Shown: piece by piece, positions 51,128 to 59,451 of the stretch
How positions within the stretch are numbered: position 1 is the first letter of the stretch
How the letters are laid out: the number at the start of each line of letters is the position of its first letter
Translations under genes and position numbers: made by a program
Notes under the pieces: generated by a model
What the model was told of the DNA's origin: nothing
The model's database searches: none
What the model saw: only the letters and a program-made list of their open reading frames with translations
DNA from: a bacterium HR11
Lineage (GTDB): Bacteria > Acidobacteriota > HRBIN11
Length of the DNA stretch: 64,000 nt
Assembly: GCA_002898535.1 (NCBI GenBank)
Contig: BEHN01000013.1
Span: 1-64,000 of the forward strand
Direction: 5' to 3'

Positions 51128-52279
51128 ATGGAGCACCGGATCTTGGCCATCGTCGTGACTGACCTCCAGGGGTTTACAGAGGCCGCCGGCCGGGCTGACC
51201 GAGAGGACCTCGAAGCCTTCATCGCCCGTCATCATGCCGAGGTCGGGGCCGTCGTCCGAGAGTACGGGGGGCGTCTGGTCAAGACCCTGGGGGACGGCAC
51301 GCTCAGCGTGTTTGCGACGGTCACTGACGCCGTCCGAGCCGCCGACGCCCTGCGGCACCGGTGCGACCTGACCCTGCCGGGGGTCGGCCCCCTCCCGATC
51401 CGGGTAGCCGTCCATGTCGGCGAGGCCGGCGTGGACGCCGAAGGGGACGTCCACGGTGACGCCGTCAACCTGGCCTTCCGGCTGGCCGAGGGCGTCCGGG
51501 GTGGAGCCGTCTGTCTGACCGAAGCGGCCTACCACGTGGGTCGCTGGGAAGGCGGACCGGTCCAGCGGGTCGGTGCCTTCGTGTTCAAGGGGATTGCCCA
51601 GCCGGTGACCGTCTATACCCTTCCGTCCCCGACGGGTGACGCCGAGCCGCCCATGCAGGCCTCTCCGGACGTGCGCCCCTTCTACCGGCCCAGCCCCTGG
51701 TGGCGGCGGCTCATCAGCTTTTACATGGACGTCCTGATCTTCAGCACGAGCTTTGGCCTCTTGGTCGGCTGGCTTCTGCGGCCCTGGTTCGTCCATTGGC
51801 AACCCCCGCCGGTAACGCCGGGGTCTGTATCGGCGGAATCGATGTCCACGTCCCCCTTCGTCCAGATGGAGACCCCCCTGGCGAAGGTCGAGGCCCAGGG
51901 CTCGCACGTCACCGTTGAAACGCCCATCGGTCGGGTCCGGGCCGAACCCGGGACGGTCGTCGTCGAGTCGCCCTACCGGACGCTCCTGCGCATCAACTAC
52001 CTGCGGCTCAGCGGCCTGGAAGTCCTCGTGTTTGCCCTCTACCTGAGCCTCTTTTGGGCGCTGGGCCGGGGCCGCACGCCGGGTAACTGGCTGACCCAGA
52101 CGGCCGTCGTCGACGTCGACACGGGTGTCCCACCGCCCTTCTGGCGAGCCTTGGTCCGGGCCGTCTTGTTGGTCCTCCTCGTCCTGCCCGTCGGCCTGGG
52201 TCTTATCATCCCCTTCCTGTGGGGCCGTCGGCTTCCCCACGACCGGTGGACCCAAACCGTCGTGGTCCTTCAGCGGTAA
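51128..52279 (+). CDS. class III nucleotidyl cyclase fused to an RDD membrane domain
   Basis: A 383-residue protein. Residues 1-165 are a class III adenylate/guanylate cyclase catalytic domain: ILAIVVTDLQGFTEAAG with the first metal Asp, VKTLGDGTLSVFATVTDA with Lys and the second Asp, IRVAVHVGEA and GDVHGDAVNLAFRL. From about 190 an RDD-type membrane domain follows (WWRRLISFYMDVLIFSTSFG, a variable extracytoplasmic loop, LEVLVFALYLSLFWALGRGR, TPGNWLTQTAVVD, and two more helices). Cyclases are usually joined to sensory modules; fusion to RDD suggests membrane-state or transport sensing. Product and signal are unknown. Confidence 0.8.
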   Translation: MEHRILAIVVTDLQGFTEAAGRADREDLEAFIARHHAEVGAVVREYGGRLVKTLGDGTLSVFATVTDAVRAADALRHRCDLTLPGVGPLPIRVAVHVGEAGVDAEGDVHGDAVNLAFRLAEGVRGGAVCLTEAAYHVGRWEGGPVQRVGAFVFKGIAQPVTVYTLPSPTGDAEPPMQASPDVRPFYRPSPWWRRLISFYMDVLIFSTSFGLLVGWLLRPWFVHWQPPPVTPGSVSAESMSTSPFVQMETPLAKVEAQGSHVTVETPIGRVRAEPGTVVVESPYRTLLRINYLRLSGLEVLVFALYLSLFWALGRGRTPGNWLTQTAVVDVDTGVPPPFWRALVRAVLLVLLVLPVGLGLIIPFLWGRRLPHDRWTQTVVVLQR

Positions 52280-52315
52280 TCCAATTCGGCGGTCGGTGTT
52301 GGACCCAAGACCGGA

Positions 52316-53338
52316 CTACGCCCTCGTCCGCTCGTGGACCCAATCGACGAGGGCCTGCAGGTGCTCGACGGGCGTCTGGGGGAGGACGCCGTGGCCGAGG
52401 TTGAAAACGTGGCCGGGCCGGCCGCCGACCCGGTCGAGGATGTCCTGCGCCGCCGCCTGAATCGTCGGGACGTCGGCCAGCAGGACGGCCGGGTCGAGGT
52501 TCCCTTGGATGCCGACGTCAGGCCCGACCTGCGCCCATGCCCAGTCGATGGCGACCCGCCAGTCCACGCCGATGACGTCCCCTCCGGCCTCTCGCAGGAG
52601 GGGCAGGAGCCCGGCCGTCCCGGTCGCAAAGTGGATGACCGGGACGCCCCGGGCTTGGATGGCCTGAATGAGCTGGCGGACATAGGGCAAGACGAGGGTT
52701 TGATACGCCGACGGCGATAGGGCGCCGACCCAGCTATCGAAGACCTGCACGACCTGAACGCCGGCCTCGACGAGGGCGACGGCATACTTCGTCAGGACGG
52801 CCGTCAACCACGTCATCAGGGCGTGCCACCGCGCCGGGTCCCGATACATGAAGGCCCGCGTGGCATGATAGTCCCGACCCGTCCGGCCTTCGACGAGATA
52901 CGTGGCGACCGTAAAGGGCGCCCCGACGAAGCCGATGAGGGGCACGTCCAGGACCTGCCGACACCGGCGGACCGTCTCGAGGACGTAGGGCACGCTCTCG
53001 GCCGGCTCCGGAACCTGCAGGCGCCGGACGTCCGCCGCCGTCCGGATGGGGGTCTCGACGACGAGGCCCTCGGCGTCGCGCACGGCATAGCGAACCCCCG
53101 TCCCCGTCAGCGGCGTGGCGAGGTCTGCAAACAGGATGGCACCGTCGACGCCCAGGCGTCGGACGGGCAGGACGGTCACCTCGGTGGCCAGGTCGGGATT
53201 TTGCAGGAGCTGGGCGAAGCTATACTTCTCCCGTAAACGTCGGTACTCTGGCAGGGCCCGACCGGCCTGCCGCATGAACCAAACCGGCGTGTACGGCACG
53301 GGCTCCCGACGGCAAGCCCGTAACAAGACGTCCCGCAT
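52316..53338 (-). CDS. hemE: uroporphyrinogen decarboxylase
   Basis: A 340-residue haem-pathway enzyme converting uroporphyrinogen III to coproporphyrinogen III. It has PVWFMRQAGRALPEYRRLRE, GVDGAILFADLATPL, FVGAPFTVATYLVEG, QVFDSWVGALSP, HFATGTAGLLPLL and NLGHGVLPQTPVEHL. The ATG at 53338 is chosen; an earlier in-frame ATG would add residues encoded by GGAATTCG repeat DNA. Confidence 0.95.
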   Translation of the reverse strand: MRDVLLRACRREPVPYTPVWFMRQAGRALPEYRRLREKYSFAQLLQNPDLATEVTVLPVRRLGVDGAILFADLATPLTGTGVRYAVRDAEGLVVETPIRTAADVRRLQVPEPAESVPYVLETVRRCRQVLDVPLIGFVGAPFTVATYLVEGRTGRDYHATRAFMYRDPARWHALMTWLTAVLTKYAVALVEAGVQVVQVFDSWVGALSPSAYQTLVLPYVRQLIQAIQARGVPVIHFATGTAGLLPLLREAGGDVIGVDWRVAIDWAWAQVGPDVGIQGNLDPAVLLADVPTIQAAAQDILDRVGGRPGHVFNLGHGVLPQTPVEHLQALVDWVHERTRA

Positions 53339-53416
53339 AGGGGCCTCAGCGATTCGGGATTTCGGAAACTCGGCAGTTCGACGCATGGGCAGTGGGAAGT
53401 AGCCCTCGGAATGCCG

Positions 53417-54340
53417 TCACGAGCCGTGACGCCGGAGCCAGTCCAGGGCCGCATGCCGGACCTTCAGGCTCTCGTCCGACCGGGCCAGTCGTTCGATGTT
53501 CTGCCGGAGCTCGGGGTCGGCCGCATAGGCGTCGGCGACCTGAATCACGTTCAGCAGGATGCCCTCGGCCTTGGTCGCATCTATCCGGGGAAGCCCCATC
53601 AGGTAATCTCGTCGGGAGAGCTGACGCAGGCCCGAGAGGGCCTCCGGGGCCTGAAGCTGGGCCAGGGCCAGGACGGCATTCATCCGGACCGAGGGGTTCG
53701 TGTCGTCCAGGCGTCGGACCAAAACGTCCCGGGCCGGTGCATACCGCAGGTTGCCCAGGACATAGACGGCCATCTCCCGGATACCGTCGTCAGGGTGCTC
53801 GGCGAAGGGGACCAGCCAGGCGCCGGTCTCAGGCCGACCGATCCGGCCGATGGCCCAGATCGTATAGAAGACCATCCGGGGGTCCGAGTCCTCCAGGCCC
53901 TCCCGCAAGACGGGCAGGCTCTCAGGGCGGGCCATCTGCCCGAGGGCCAAGGCCAGGTAGACTCGGATTTCCGGGCGGAACTCCTGCCGTCGTCGATACT
54001 GCTCCATGAGGGCTTGGAGGAAACGGTCGTCGTTCCGAATCTCGGGGCGGGTCTGGATCGTATACGTCAGGTCGTACAGGGCGTGCTCCCGGGTCGATGG
54101 ATAGGCGCTCCGCAGGTCCTTCAGAAGGTCTTCCGGCGACTTCTGCGTCCCCAGGAGCCACCCGAAGAAAACATAAAGGCCCAATACGGCCAGGACCAGC
54201 AGGAGGGGGATCACGAAAAAGCGGACGATCACCCGAGGCGGCGTCAGCCGCTCGGTCGGTTCTTCCGGGACGGTGATAGGTTCTTCCTCGAAACCCGATG
54301 AAGTTTCCAGACGCTGCGTTTCGGGCCGTACGTCGTCCAT
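53417..54340 (-). CDS. membrane-anchored HEAT-repeat protein
   Basis: A 307-residue protein. An acidic N-terminal stretch of about 38 residues precedes one membrane helix (VRFFVIPLLLVLAVLGLYVF). The rest is helical repeats of HEAT/PBS-lyase type (MARPESLPVLREGLEDSDPR, IGRPETGAWLVPFAEHPDDG, YAPARDVLVRRLDDTNPSVR, LQAPEALSGLRQLSRRD). It is a likely periplasmic or cytoplasmic scaffold of unknown partner, and shares direction with moaD-moaE upstream and hemE downstream but with gaps. Confidence 0.7.
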   Translation of the reverse strand: MDDVRPETQRLETSSGFEEEPITVPEEPTERLTPPRVIVRFFVIPLLLVLAVLGLYVFFGWLLGTQKSPEDLLKDLRSAYPSTREHALYDLTYTIQTRPEIRNDDRFLQALMEQYRRRQEFRPEIRVYLALALGQMARPESLPVLREGLEDSDPRMVFYTIWAIGRIGRPETGAWLVPFAEHPDDGIREMAVYVLGNLRYAPARDVLVRRLDDTNPSVRMNAVLALAQLQAPEALSGLRQLSRRDYLMGLPRIDATKAEGILLNVIQVADAYAADPELRQNIERLARSDESLKVRHAALDWLRRHGS

Positions 54341-54365
54341 TTCGATGCTCCTGCCATCGGGTGCT

Positions 54366-54552
54366 CGGCGAATCGCGAACGGCGAGTGGCGAATAGCGCC
54401 CTACCTCTCTATCTGCCCGCCTCCTATCGCCCCATTTTGGGGCAGGCACAAGGCTTGCCCCTACCCCCTCCTCCTATCTGCCGACCTGCCCACTGGCCCA
54501 CCTGCCGACCTGCCCATCTGCCCATCTGCCCATCTGCCGACCTGCCTATCTC
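54366..54552. repeat. heptamer array, hairpin and long octamer array
   Basis: GGCGAAT-type units at 54366-54399. A hairpin GGGGCAGGC/GCTTGCCCC lies at 54439-54461. A clean octamer array runs at 54475-54552, about nine units of CTGCCGAC, CTGCCCAT and CTGCCCAC. The last is the best example of strict 8-nt spacing in the window and runs up to the moaE stop. Confidence 0.85.
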
Positions 54553-54553
54553 C

Positions 54554-55024
54554 CTACCCTTCCCCGTCTCCTGTCGTCGAGCCCTCGGCCGGGTCGGCGA
54601 CCCAACGGTAGCCCGTGGCGAAGTACTCTTTCTTCCAGATAGGTACAGTCTGCTTGAGGGCGTCGATGACATAACGGCAGGCCTCGAAGGCCGGCACCCG
54701 ATGGGCGGCGGCCGCTCCGACGATGACGGCCACGTCCCCGACCCGCAGGTCACCGAGCCGGTGGTGGACCGCCAAGCGCCGGACTGGCCACCGACGGAGG
54801 GCCGTCTGGGCGATTCGCTCGAGTTCGTTTAAGGCCAGGTGTGTATGGGACTCGTAGTGAAGGCCCTCGACCGTCTGGCCCTCGGCAAAGCACCGGACCG
54901 TCCCGACAAAGAGGGCGATGCCGCCGACCTCGGCCATCCGAAGTTGCTCGAACACGGCGTCCAACGAAAGGGCCTCTTCCGTCAAGTACAGGTCATAGGC
55001 CTCCGCTGACCGGCGGAATGGCAT
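54554..55024 (-). CDS. moaE: molybdopterin synthase catalytic subunit
   Basis: A 156-residue large subunit that transfers sulfur from MoaD to precursor Z. It has GGIALFVGTVRCFAEGQTVE, LHYESHTHLALNELERIA, HHRLGDLRVGDVAVIVGAAA and the catalytic lysines in DALKQTVPIWKKEYF. The ATG lies inside the end of moaD (32-bp overlap). Confidence 0.94.
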   Translation of the reverse strand: MPFRRSAEAYDLYLTEEALSLDAVFEQLRMAEVGGIALFVGTVRCFAEGQTVEGLHYESHTHLALNELERIAQTALRRWPVRRLAVHHRLGDLRVGDVAVIVGAAAAHRVPAFEACRYVIDALKQTVPIWKKEYFATGYRWVADPAEGSTTGDGEG

Positions 55025-55244
55025 AGAGGACCTCCCCGTCCCGTAAGGGTTCATCGTCCCGGTCGATGTAAGCGTCTGCCCGGGCCCAGCGGACCCGCGC
55101 CCAGTAAAGCCGCAAGTCGGGCCGCCACGCCTCCAGGTAGGCTCGGAGGTCTCGAACCCGGGCCCCGTCCGGGAGCTCGACGACCGTGACGGCCTCGCCC
55201 ATCCGGTCCCGCAAGACGGCCATCCACCGAACCTGAACGTGCAT
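54993..55244 (-). CDS. moaD: molybdopterin synthase sulfur carrier subunit
   Basis: An 83-residue ubiquitin-like protein: MHVQVRWMAVLRDRMGEAVT, VELPDGARVRDLRAYLEAW and the tail LYAIPPVSGGL. Sulfur is normally carried as a thiocarboxylate on a terminal Gly-Gly. Here one extra Leu (CTA) follows the Gly-Gly before TGA, so the protein may need trimming, or the carrier may be inactive until processed. It overlaps moaE. Confidence 0.88.
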   Translation of the reverse strand: MHVQVRWMAVLRDRMGEAVTVVELPDGARVRDLRAYLEAWRPDLRLYWARVRWARADAYIDRDDEPLRDGEVLYAIPPVSGGL

Positions 55245-55403
55245 CGACGCCCCCGGTGTCCGTCGGACATTATGCGTCTTTCATCCCGCCTCCGCCAGTC
55301 CCCCGGAAGCCCCTCCGGATCGTAAATCGTGAAATGCAGAGGGGAGGGCCTTTCGTCCTGAGCGCCCACTCCGCGTTCGTGCCGTGGCCCGTGCCCTTTC
55401 GTC

Positions 55404-55409
55404 TATAAT
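55404..55409 (+). promoter_or_regulatory. candidate -10 element upstream of surE
   Basis: A perfect TATAAT about 80 bp before the surE start. No convincing -35 hexamer is found 16-18 nt upstream (GCCGTG), so this may be an activated or weak promoter. The rest of 55245-55487 holds no recognised feature. Confidence 0.4.
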
Positions 55410-55487
55410 AGGCCAAGTCGTGGATGGCCAGGGACGGATTCCCCGTCCGTCTCGCGCCGTCTGCCCATCCGAGGATGGAGTGAAACC

Positions 55488-56246
55488 GTGCGGATCCTGC
55501 TGGTCAACGACGATGGCTATCGGGCCCCCGGGATTCAGGCCCTCTATGAGGTCCTTCAGGCCGAGCACGAGGTCTGGATCGTCGCCCCGGACCGGGAGGT
55601 CAGTGCCGTCGGCCATGCCATCACCCTCCGGCATGTCCTCCGGACCTACCGGATTCATGAACGGTGCTTCAGCGTCGAGGGCAACCCGACGGACTGCGTG
55701 AACCTGGCCCTGTGGCAAATCCTGCCGGACCGGCCCGACGTCGTCATTTCCGGTATTAACGCCGGCTGGAACCTGGCCGAGGACGTGACCTACTCGGGGA
55801 CGGTCGCCGGGGCGATGGAGGGGACCATCCACAAGATCTTTTCCATCGCCGTCTCGCTGGCCCCCGACGTGGCGACGTGGGAGCGCTTCCTGACGGTGGC
55901 CCGGTGGCTCAACACGGCGCTACCGGCCCTGCGGGCAATCGGAAGCCCCCGGGTGTTTTTCAACATCAACTGGCCTCGAGTCCATCCCCCACGGGGCCTT
56001 CGGTGGACGCGGCTCGGCACCCGCCTTCACCCGAATCAGGTCTTGGCGCGGACGGACCCCCGAGGGGAGACGTACTACTGGATTTCCCGGGGGGAACCCG
56101 AATGGGAGGAAGGCGCCGACGTGGACGTCCACGTCGTGACCGAAGGCTTCGTGTCGATCACGCCCCTGACCATCGACTGGACTGACGAGGCAACCCTGGC
56201 CCGTTTACGACGGAGCCCCTTGGACCTGCCGGGACCATGGGCATGA
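55488..56246 (+). CDS. surE: 5'/3'-nucleotidase SurE
   Basis: A 252-residue survival-protein phosphatase acting on nucleoside monophosphates and short polyphosphate. Metal ligands are Asp8-Asp9 in LLVNDDGY, Ser39 in APDREVSAVGHA and Asn91 in ISGINAGWN. YSGTVAGAMEGTI and the C-terminal TEGFVSITPL agree. The start is GTG, supported by GGAG 7 nt upstream. It is a single gene followed by family C DNA and tRNA-Val. Confidence 0.93.
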   Translation: MRILLVNDDGYRAPGIQALYEVLQAEHEVWIVAPDREVSAVGHAITLRHVLRTYRIHERCFSVEGNPTDCVNLALWQILPDRPDVVISGINAGWNLAEDVTYSGTVAGAMEGTIHKIFSIAVSLAPDVATWERFLTVARWLNTALPALRAIGSPRVFFNINWPRVHPPRGLRWTRLGTRLHPNQVLARTDPRGETYYWISRGEPEWEEGADVDVHVVTEGFVSITPLTIDWTDEATLARLRRSPLDLPGPWA

Positions 56247-56277
56247 AGGGGGGCGGCGATTCCCTTCACGGTCTAAT

Positions 56278-56530
56278 CAGAGCCGTTCGGCCCGTGGAAA
56301 CCCGTATGGATTCAGCCTTTCCGACCCTTCGGGGCGGACGATTTTTCAAAGGGACGGAGTAACGAAGTGACGGAGTGACGAAGAAGTGACGAGCCATGGC
56401 CTTGGGCCGATGGGCCGGTCGGGATCATCCTTATATCATCACTCCATCCCTCCGTCCCTTTGAAAAATCGTGCTTTCCGGGCGATGGGAAAGGTTGTCCC
56501 GACGCCATTCTCCCGGGCCGAACGGCTGTG
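56278..56530. repeat. complete family C element with CTAAT flanking repeats
   Basis: Left end CAGAGCCGTTCGGCCCGTGG, right end CCGGGCCGAACGGCTGTG, flanked by CTAAT at 56273-56277 and 56531-56535. The interior has GTGACGAA octamers (56353-56395). At 253 bp it is the shortest complete copy, and it lies 12 nt before tRNA-Val. Confidence 0.88.
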
Positions 56531-56542
56531 CTAATATATTGG

Positions 56543-56614
56543 GGGCGGTTAGCTCAGCGGTAGAGCGTCGGCCTTACAAGCCGAAGGCCGGAGGTTCAAG
56601 TCCTCCACCGCCCA
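56543..56614 (+). tRNA. tRNA-Val (anticodon TAC), CCA not encoded
   Basis: Acceptor GGGCGGT/ACCGCCC with discriminator A, D stem GCTC/GAGC, anticodon stem TCGGC/GCCGA enclosing CTTACAA, and GGTTCAAGTCC in the T arm. The following bases are CCC, so CCA must be added, unlike the other three tRNAs here. Confidence 0.93.
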
Positions 56615-56737
56615 CCCCCGCCCCACGGGAATGCCGCTCCGTCGCTTGCCGAACTCCCCATGCCCCCTGGCCATTATCCCGGGTACGGCCGTCGGCCCTA
56701 TATATCCAACCGACTGCTAACAACTTAGCTTCCGGCT

Positions 56738-57571
56738 TCAGCCGATGTCGATGAATTTCTTCGGTGCGGCGAGTTCCCCATCAGGTCCCATGATGCCGAT
56801 ACCAAGGTCGATACCCGCTTCCACGGCACCCTTGTATACCCTCATCCCATACGCGTAGGGGACCGCCCGGCCCTCGATACCCTGGGCCCGGAGCCGCTCC
56901 TGAAAAGCCGGGTCTCCCAACTTTTCGGACCACTTCCGTACATCCGCCTCATGAAGTCGAAGCTTGGCCTCAATAAGGACGTAAAAAGGAGCCTCGTCAT
57001 CTCGCTGGACCCGAAAGACGACGTCGAGGTCGCCGTCCAGTTCAATCGCCCAAGGGCCTTCCAGTAACGCGAATCCCCGGCGCCGGAAGACACCTCCAGC
57101 GACGTCTCCGGCTTCCTCTTCGACGCTCATGCCCACGATATTAGCCAAACGGCCCAGGTCTTTGCGGAGTAAGGCGACCTGCGCCTCGGTTCGCTTCTGG
57201 GCTTCTGCCAGCTCTTCCACGCGGACCTCTGTCCTTCGCTGGGCTTCTGCCAGCTCTTCCACGCGGACCTCTGTCCTTCGCTGGGCTTCTGCCAGCTCTT
57301 CCACGCGGACTTCTGTCCTTCGCTGGGCTTCTGCCAGCTCTTCCACGCGAGCCGCCAAGCTCTCCAGGCGGACTTCTGTCCTTCGCTGGGCTTCCGCTAA
57401 CTGTCCGATGACCTCCCAGACACGTCGGAATTCCTCGTGCATCTCGGCTCGGAGGCTTTCCACCCGCGCCGGAAGGGCCAAGAGCTCGTCAGTCAAGATG
57501 AGGCGTCGGACCTCCTCTCGGAGGTCCGGATCCCGCCGCAGTCGCTGAATAAAAGAGGACTTCGCTTTCAT
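56738..57571 (-). CDS. coiled-coil protein with C-terminal nuclease-like domain (DUF3782 type)
   Basis: A 277-residue paralogue of the protein at 8149-9084. An N-terminal helical region is followed by a coiled coil made of a 14-residue (42-bp) unit, VEELAEAQRRTEVR, repeated about four times with almost no nucleotide change. The C-terminal domain has ELDGDLDVVFRV and FYVLIEAKLRL, a PD-(D/E)XK-like core, and ends with DLGIGIMGPDG. Function is unknown. The gap 57572-57771 upstream holds nothing I recognise. Confidence 0.72.
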   Translation of the reverse strand: MKAKSSFIQRLRRDPDLREEVRRLILTDELLALPARVESLRAEMHEEFRRVWEVIGQLAEAQRRTEVRLESLAARVEELAEAQRRTEVRVEELAEAQRRTEVRVEELAEAQRRTEVRVEELAEAQKRTEAQVALLRKDLGRLANIVGMSVEEEAGDVAGGVFRRRGFALLEGPWAIELDGDLDVVFRVQRDDEAPFYVLIEAKLRLHEADVRKWSEKLGDPAFQERLRAQGIEGRAVPYAYGMRVYKGAVEAGIDLGIGIMGPDGELAAPKKFIDIG

Positions 57572-57771
57572 AATCGTCCATCAATAGAGAGGTTCATCAC
57601 ATGATATGCGATTGATCATGGAGCGTCCAGTGAGTCAGGGAACTGATGGTTTATCCCTAATTCCCCCGATGCCAGGGGTATGAGAGGAGCCCTCATCTCA
57701 TCTTCTTTTTTCTGGGCCAACGGACGCTTGTAAGTCCCTAAGTCTATGAGGGGGACTCGATGGATTCTCCT

Positions 57772-58974
57772 CTATGGCCGATTGTCCGACCTCAGGAGGC
57801 CCAGGCGCCGGCGGTAGGCTTCGTAGGCGGCCCGGACGTCGTCCAGGCAGTCGCCCCCGAACTTCTCGAGCCAGGCGTCCGCCAGGACCCAGGCGACGAG
57901 GGCCTCGGCGATGACGACGGCCGGGACGACGGCGCAGACGTCGGACCGCTCGAAGGCCGCCTCGTGGGGCTCGCCGGTCTCGATGCTGACGGTCCGGAGG
58001 CGCTTCCGGAGCGTCGCCAGGGGCTTGAGGTAAATCCGGACGACGACGGGCGCCCCGTTCGTCACGCCGCCCTCGAGGCCGCCGGCCCGGTTCGTCAGGC
58101 GGTAGAAGCCCTGCTCGGGACTGTAGAAGATCTCGTCATGGACCAGACTGCCGGGGAGGTCGGCGGCGCGGATGCCGTCTCCGACCTCGACGGCCTTGAC
58201 GGAGGGGATCGACATCAGGGCCGCCGCCAGGCGAGCGTCCAGCCGCCGGTCCCAGTGGGTGTAACTCCCGAGGCCCGGGGGCACGCCGACGGCGATGACC
58301 TCCACGACGCCGCCCAGGGTGTCCCCGGCCTGTCCCGCCGCCTCGACGGCCTCGATCATCGCCTGGCGGGCCTGGGCATCGACGCAGGGCAGGGGGTCCA
58401 TCGGGTCGATACCCCGGATGACGTCCCACTCGACGGTCTGGTCCGGGGGGAGGCCGACGCCGCCGATCCGCCGGACGTGGCCCCGGACGTCCACGCCGAA
58501 CAATGCCAGGAAGCCCTTGCACAGCGCTCCGACGGCCGTCCGGACGGCCGTCTCCCGGGCGCTGGCCCGCTCCAGGACGTTCCGCAGGTCCGTGTGCCCG
58601 AACTTCAGGCCGCCCGCCAGGTCCGCATGCCCCGGCCGGGGGTGAATGACCCGACGCTTGTGCGCCGCCGGCGGGGGCTCGGCCGCCCAGGGGTCCATGA
58701 CCTCTTGCCAGTTCACCCAGTCCCGATTCTCGATGAGCAGGGCCAGGGGACTCCCCAGCGTGCGGCCGAAGCGGACGCCGGCCAGGAAGCGGACCTCGTC
58801 TCGTTCGATCTTCATCCGGGCGCCCCGGCCGATGCCGACCTGCCGCCGACGCAGGTCCTGCTGGATGCGCTCGAGGTCCACGGGCACGCCGGCCGGGAAG
58901 CCCTCGACGACGGCGACCAGGGCCGGGCCGTGGGACTCCCCGGCCGTCAGGACGCGAATCCGAAAGCCAGTCAC
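57772..58974 (-). CDS. aroC: chorismate synthase
   Basis: A 400-residue FMN-dependent enzyme forming chorismate from EPSP. It has LTAGESHGPALVAVVEGFPA, the RRRQVGIGRGARM signature, PRPGHADLAGGLKFGHTDLR, ERASARETAVRTAVGA, and the second histidine motif lies in the same region. It starts at GTG with GGGAG upstream. Chorismate also feeds the futalosine pathway encoded nearby. Confidence 0.96.
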   Translation of the reverse strand: MTGFRIRVLTAGESHGPALVAVVEGFPAGVPVDLERIQQDLRRRQVGIGRGARMKIERDEVRFLAGVRFGRTLGSPLALLIENRDWVNWQEVMDPWAAEPPPAAHKRRVIHPRPGHADLAGGLKFGHTDLRNVLERASARETAVRTAVGALCKGFLALFGVDVRGHVRRIGGVGLPPDQTVEWDVIRGIDPMDPLPCVDAQARQAMIEAVEAAGQAGDTLGGVVEVIAVGVPPGLGSYTHWDRRLDARLAAALMSIPSVKAVEVGDGIRAADLPGSLVHDEIFYSPEQGFYRLTNRAGGLEGGVTNGAPVVVRIYLKPLATLRKRLRTVSIETGEPHEAAFERSDVCAVVPAVVIAEALVAWVLADAWLEKFGGDCLDDVRAAYEAYRRRLGLLRSDNRP

Positions 58975-59031
58975 GGCCGCTCCCTACTCTTGGGCGGTAC
59001 GGCAGTCAAGGTCGAGCGTTTCTACAAGCGA

Positions 59032-59175
59032 TCTCATAAATCCGACCATGGACCATAGACCCCAGACCATAGACCGGCTTAGGCCCCCGGGGGTCCATGG
59101 TCCGTGGTCCATGGTCCAGGGTCCGTGGTCTGTGGTCTAATATCGAGGGTCCGATCCCGGTCCCGTCGGATTTAT
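59032..59175. repeat. family B hairpin cut by a family C insertion
   Basis: Left end TCTCATAAATCCGACC, arms, core GGCTTAGGCCCCCGGGGG, and tail to GTCGGATTTAT. Other copies continue GAGAC and GGTTCT; here a family C element begins instead, so C inserted into the B tail. Confidence 0.8.
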
Positions 59176-59451
59176 CAGAGCCGTTCGGTTCGTGAGAATG
59201 GCGTCGGAACAATCTTTCCCATCTCCCGGGAAGCACGATTTTTCAAAGTGACGGAGTGACGAAGTGACGCAGTGACGATCCACGACCTTGGACCGATGGG
59301 CCGGTCGGCCGATAGAGCCCTGGATAGCAGGGCTTCTTGGACGCTCGGCCGAACTGCCGAACTGCCGAATTGCCCTTTGCTTGAAAAACCATCCTCTCCG
59401 AATGGTCGGAAAAGCCGAATCCATGCGGGTTTTACCAACCGAACGGCTCTG
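59176..59451. repeat. complete family C element with TTAT flanking repeats
   Basis: Left end CAGAGCCGTTCGGTTCGTGA, right end CCAACCGAACGGCTCTG, flanked by TTAT at 59172-59175 and 59452-59455. The interior has GTGACGAA and GAACTGCC octamers. It is an inverted full-length relative of 24349-24617. Confidence 0.9.
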
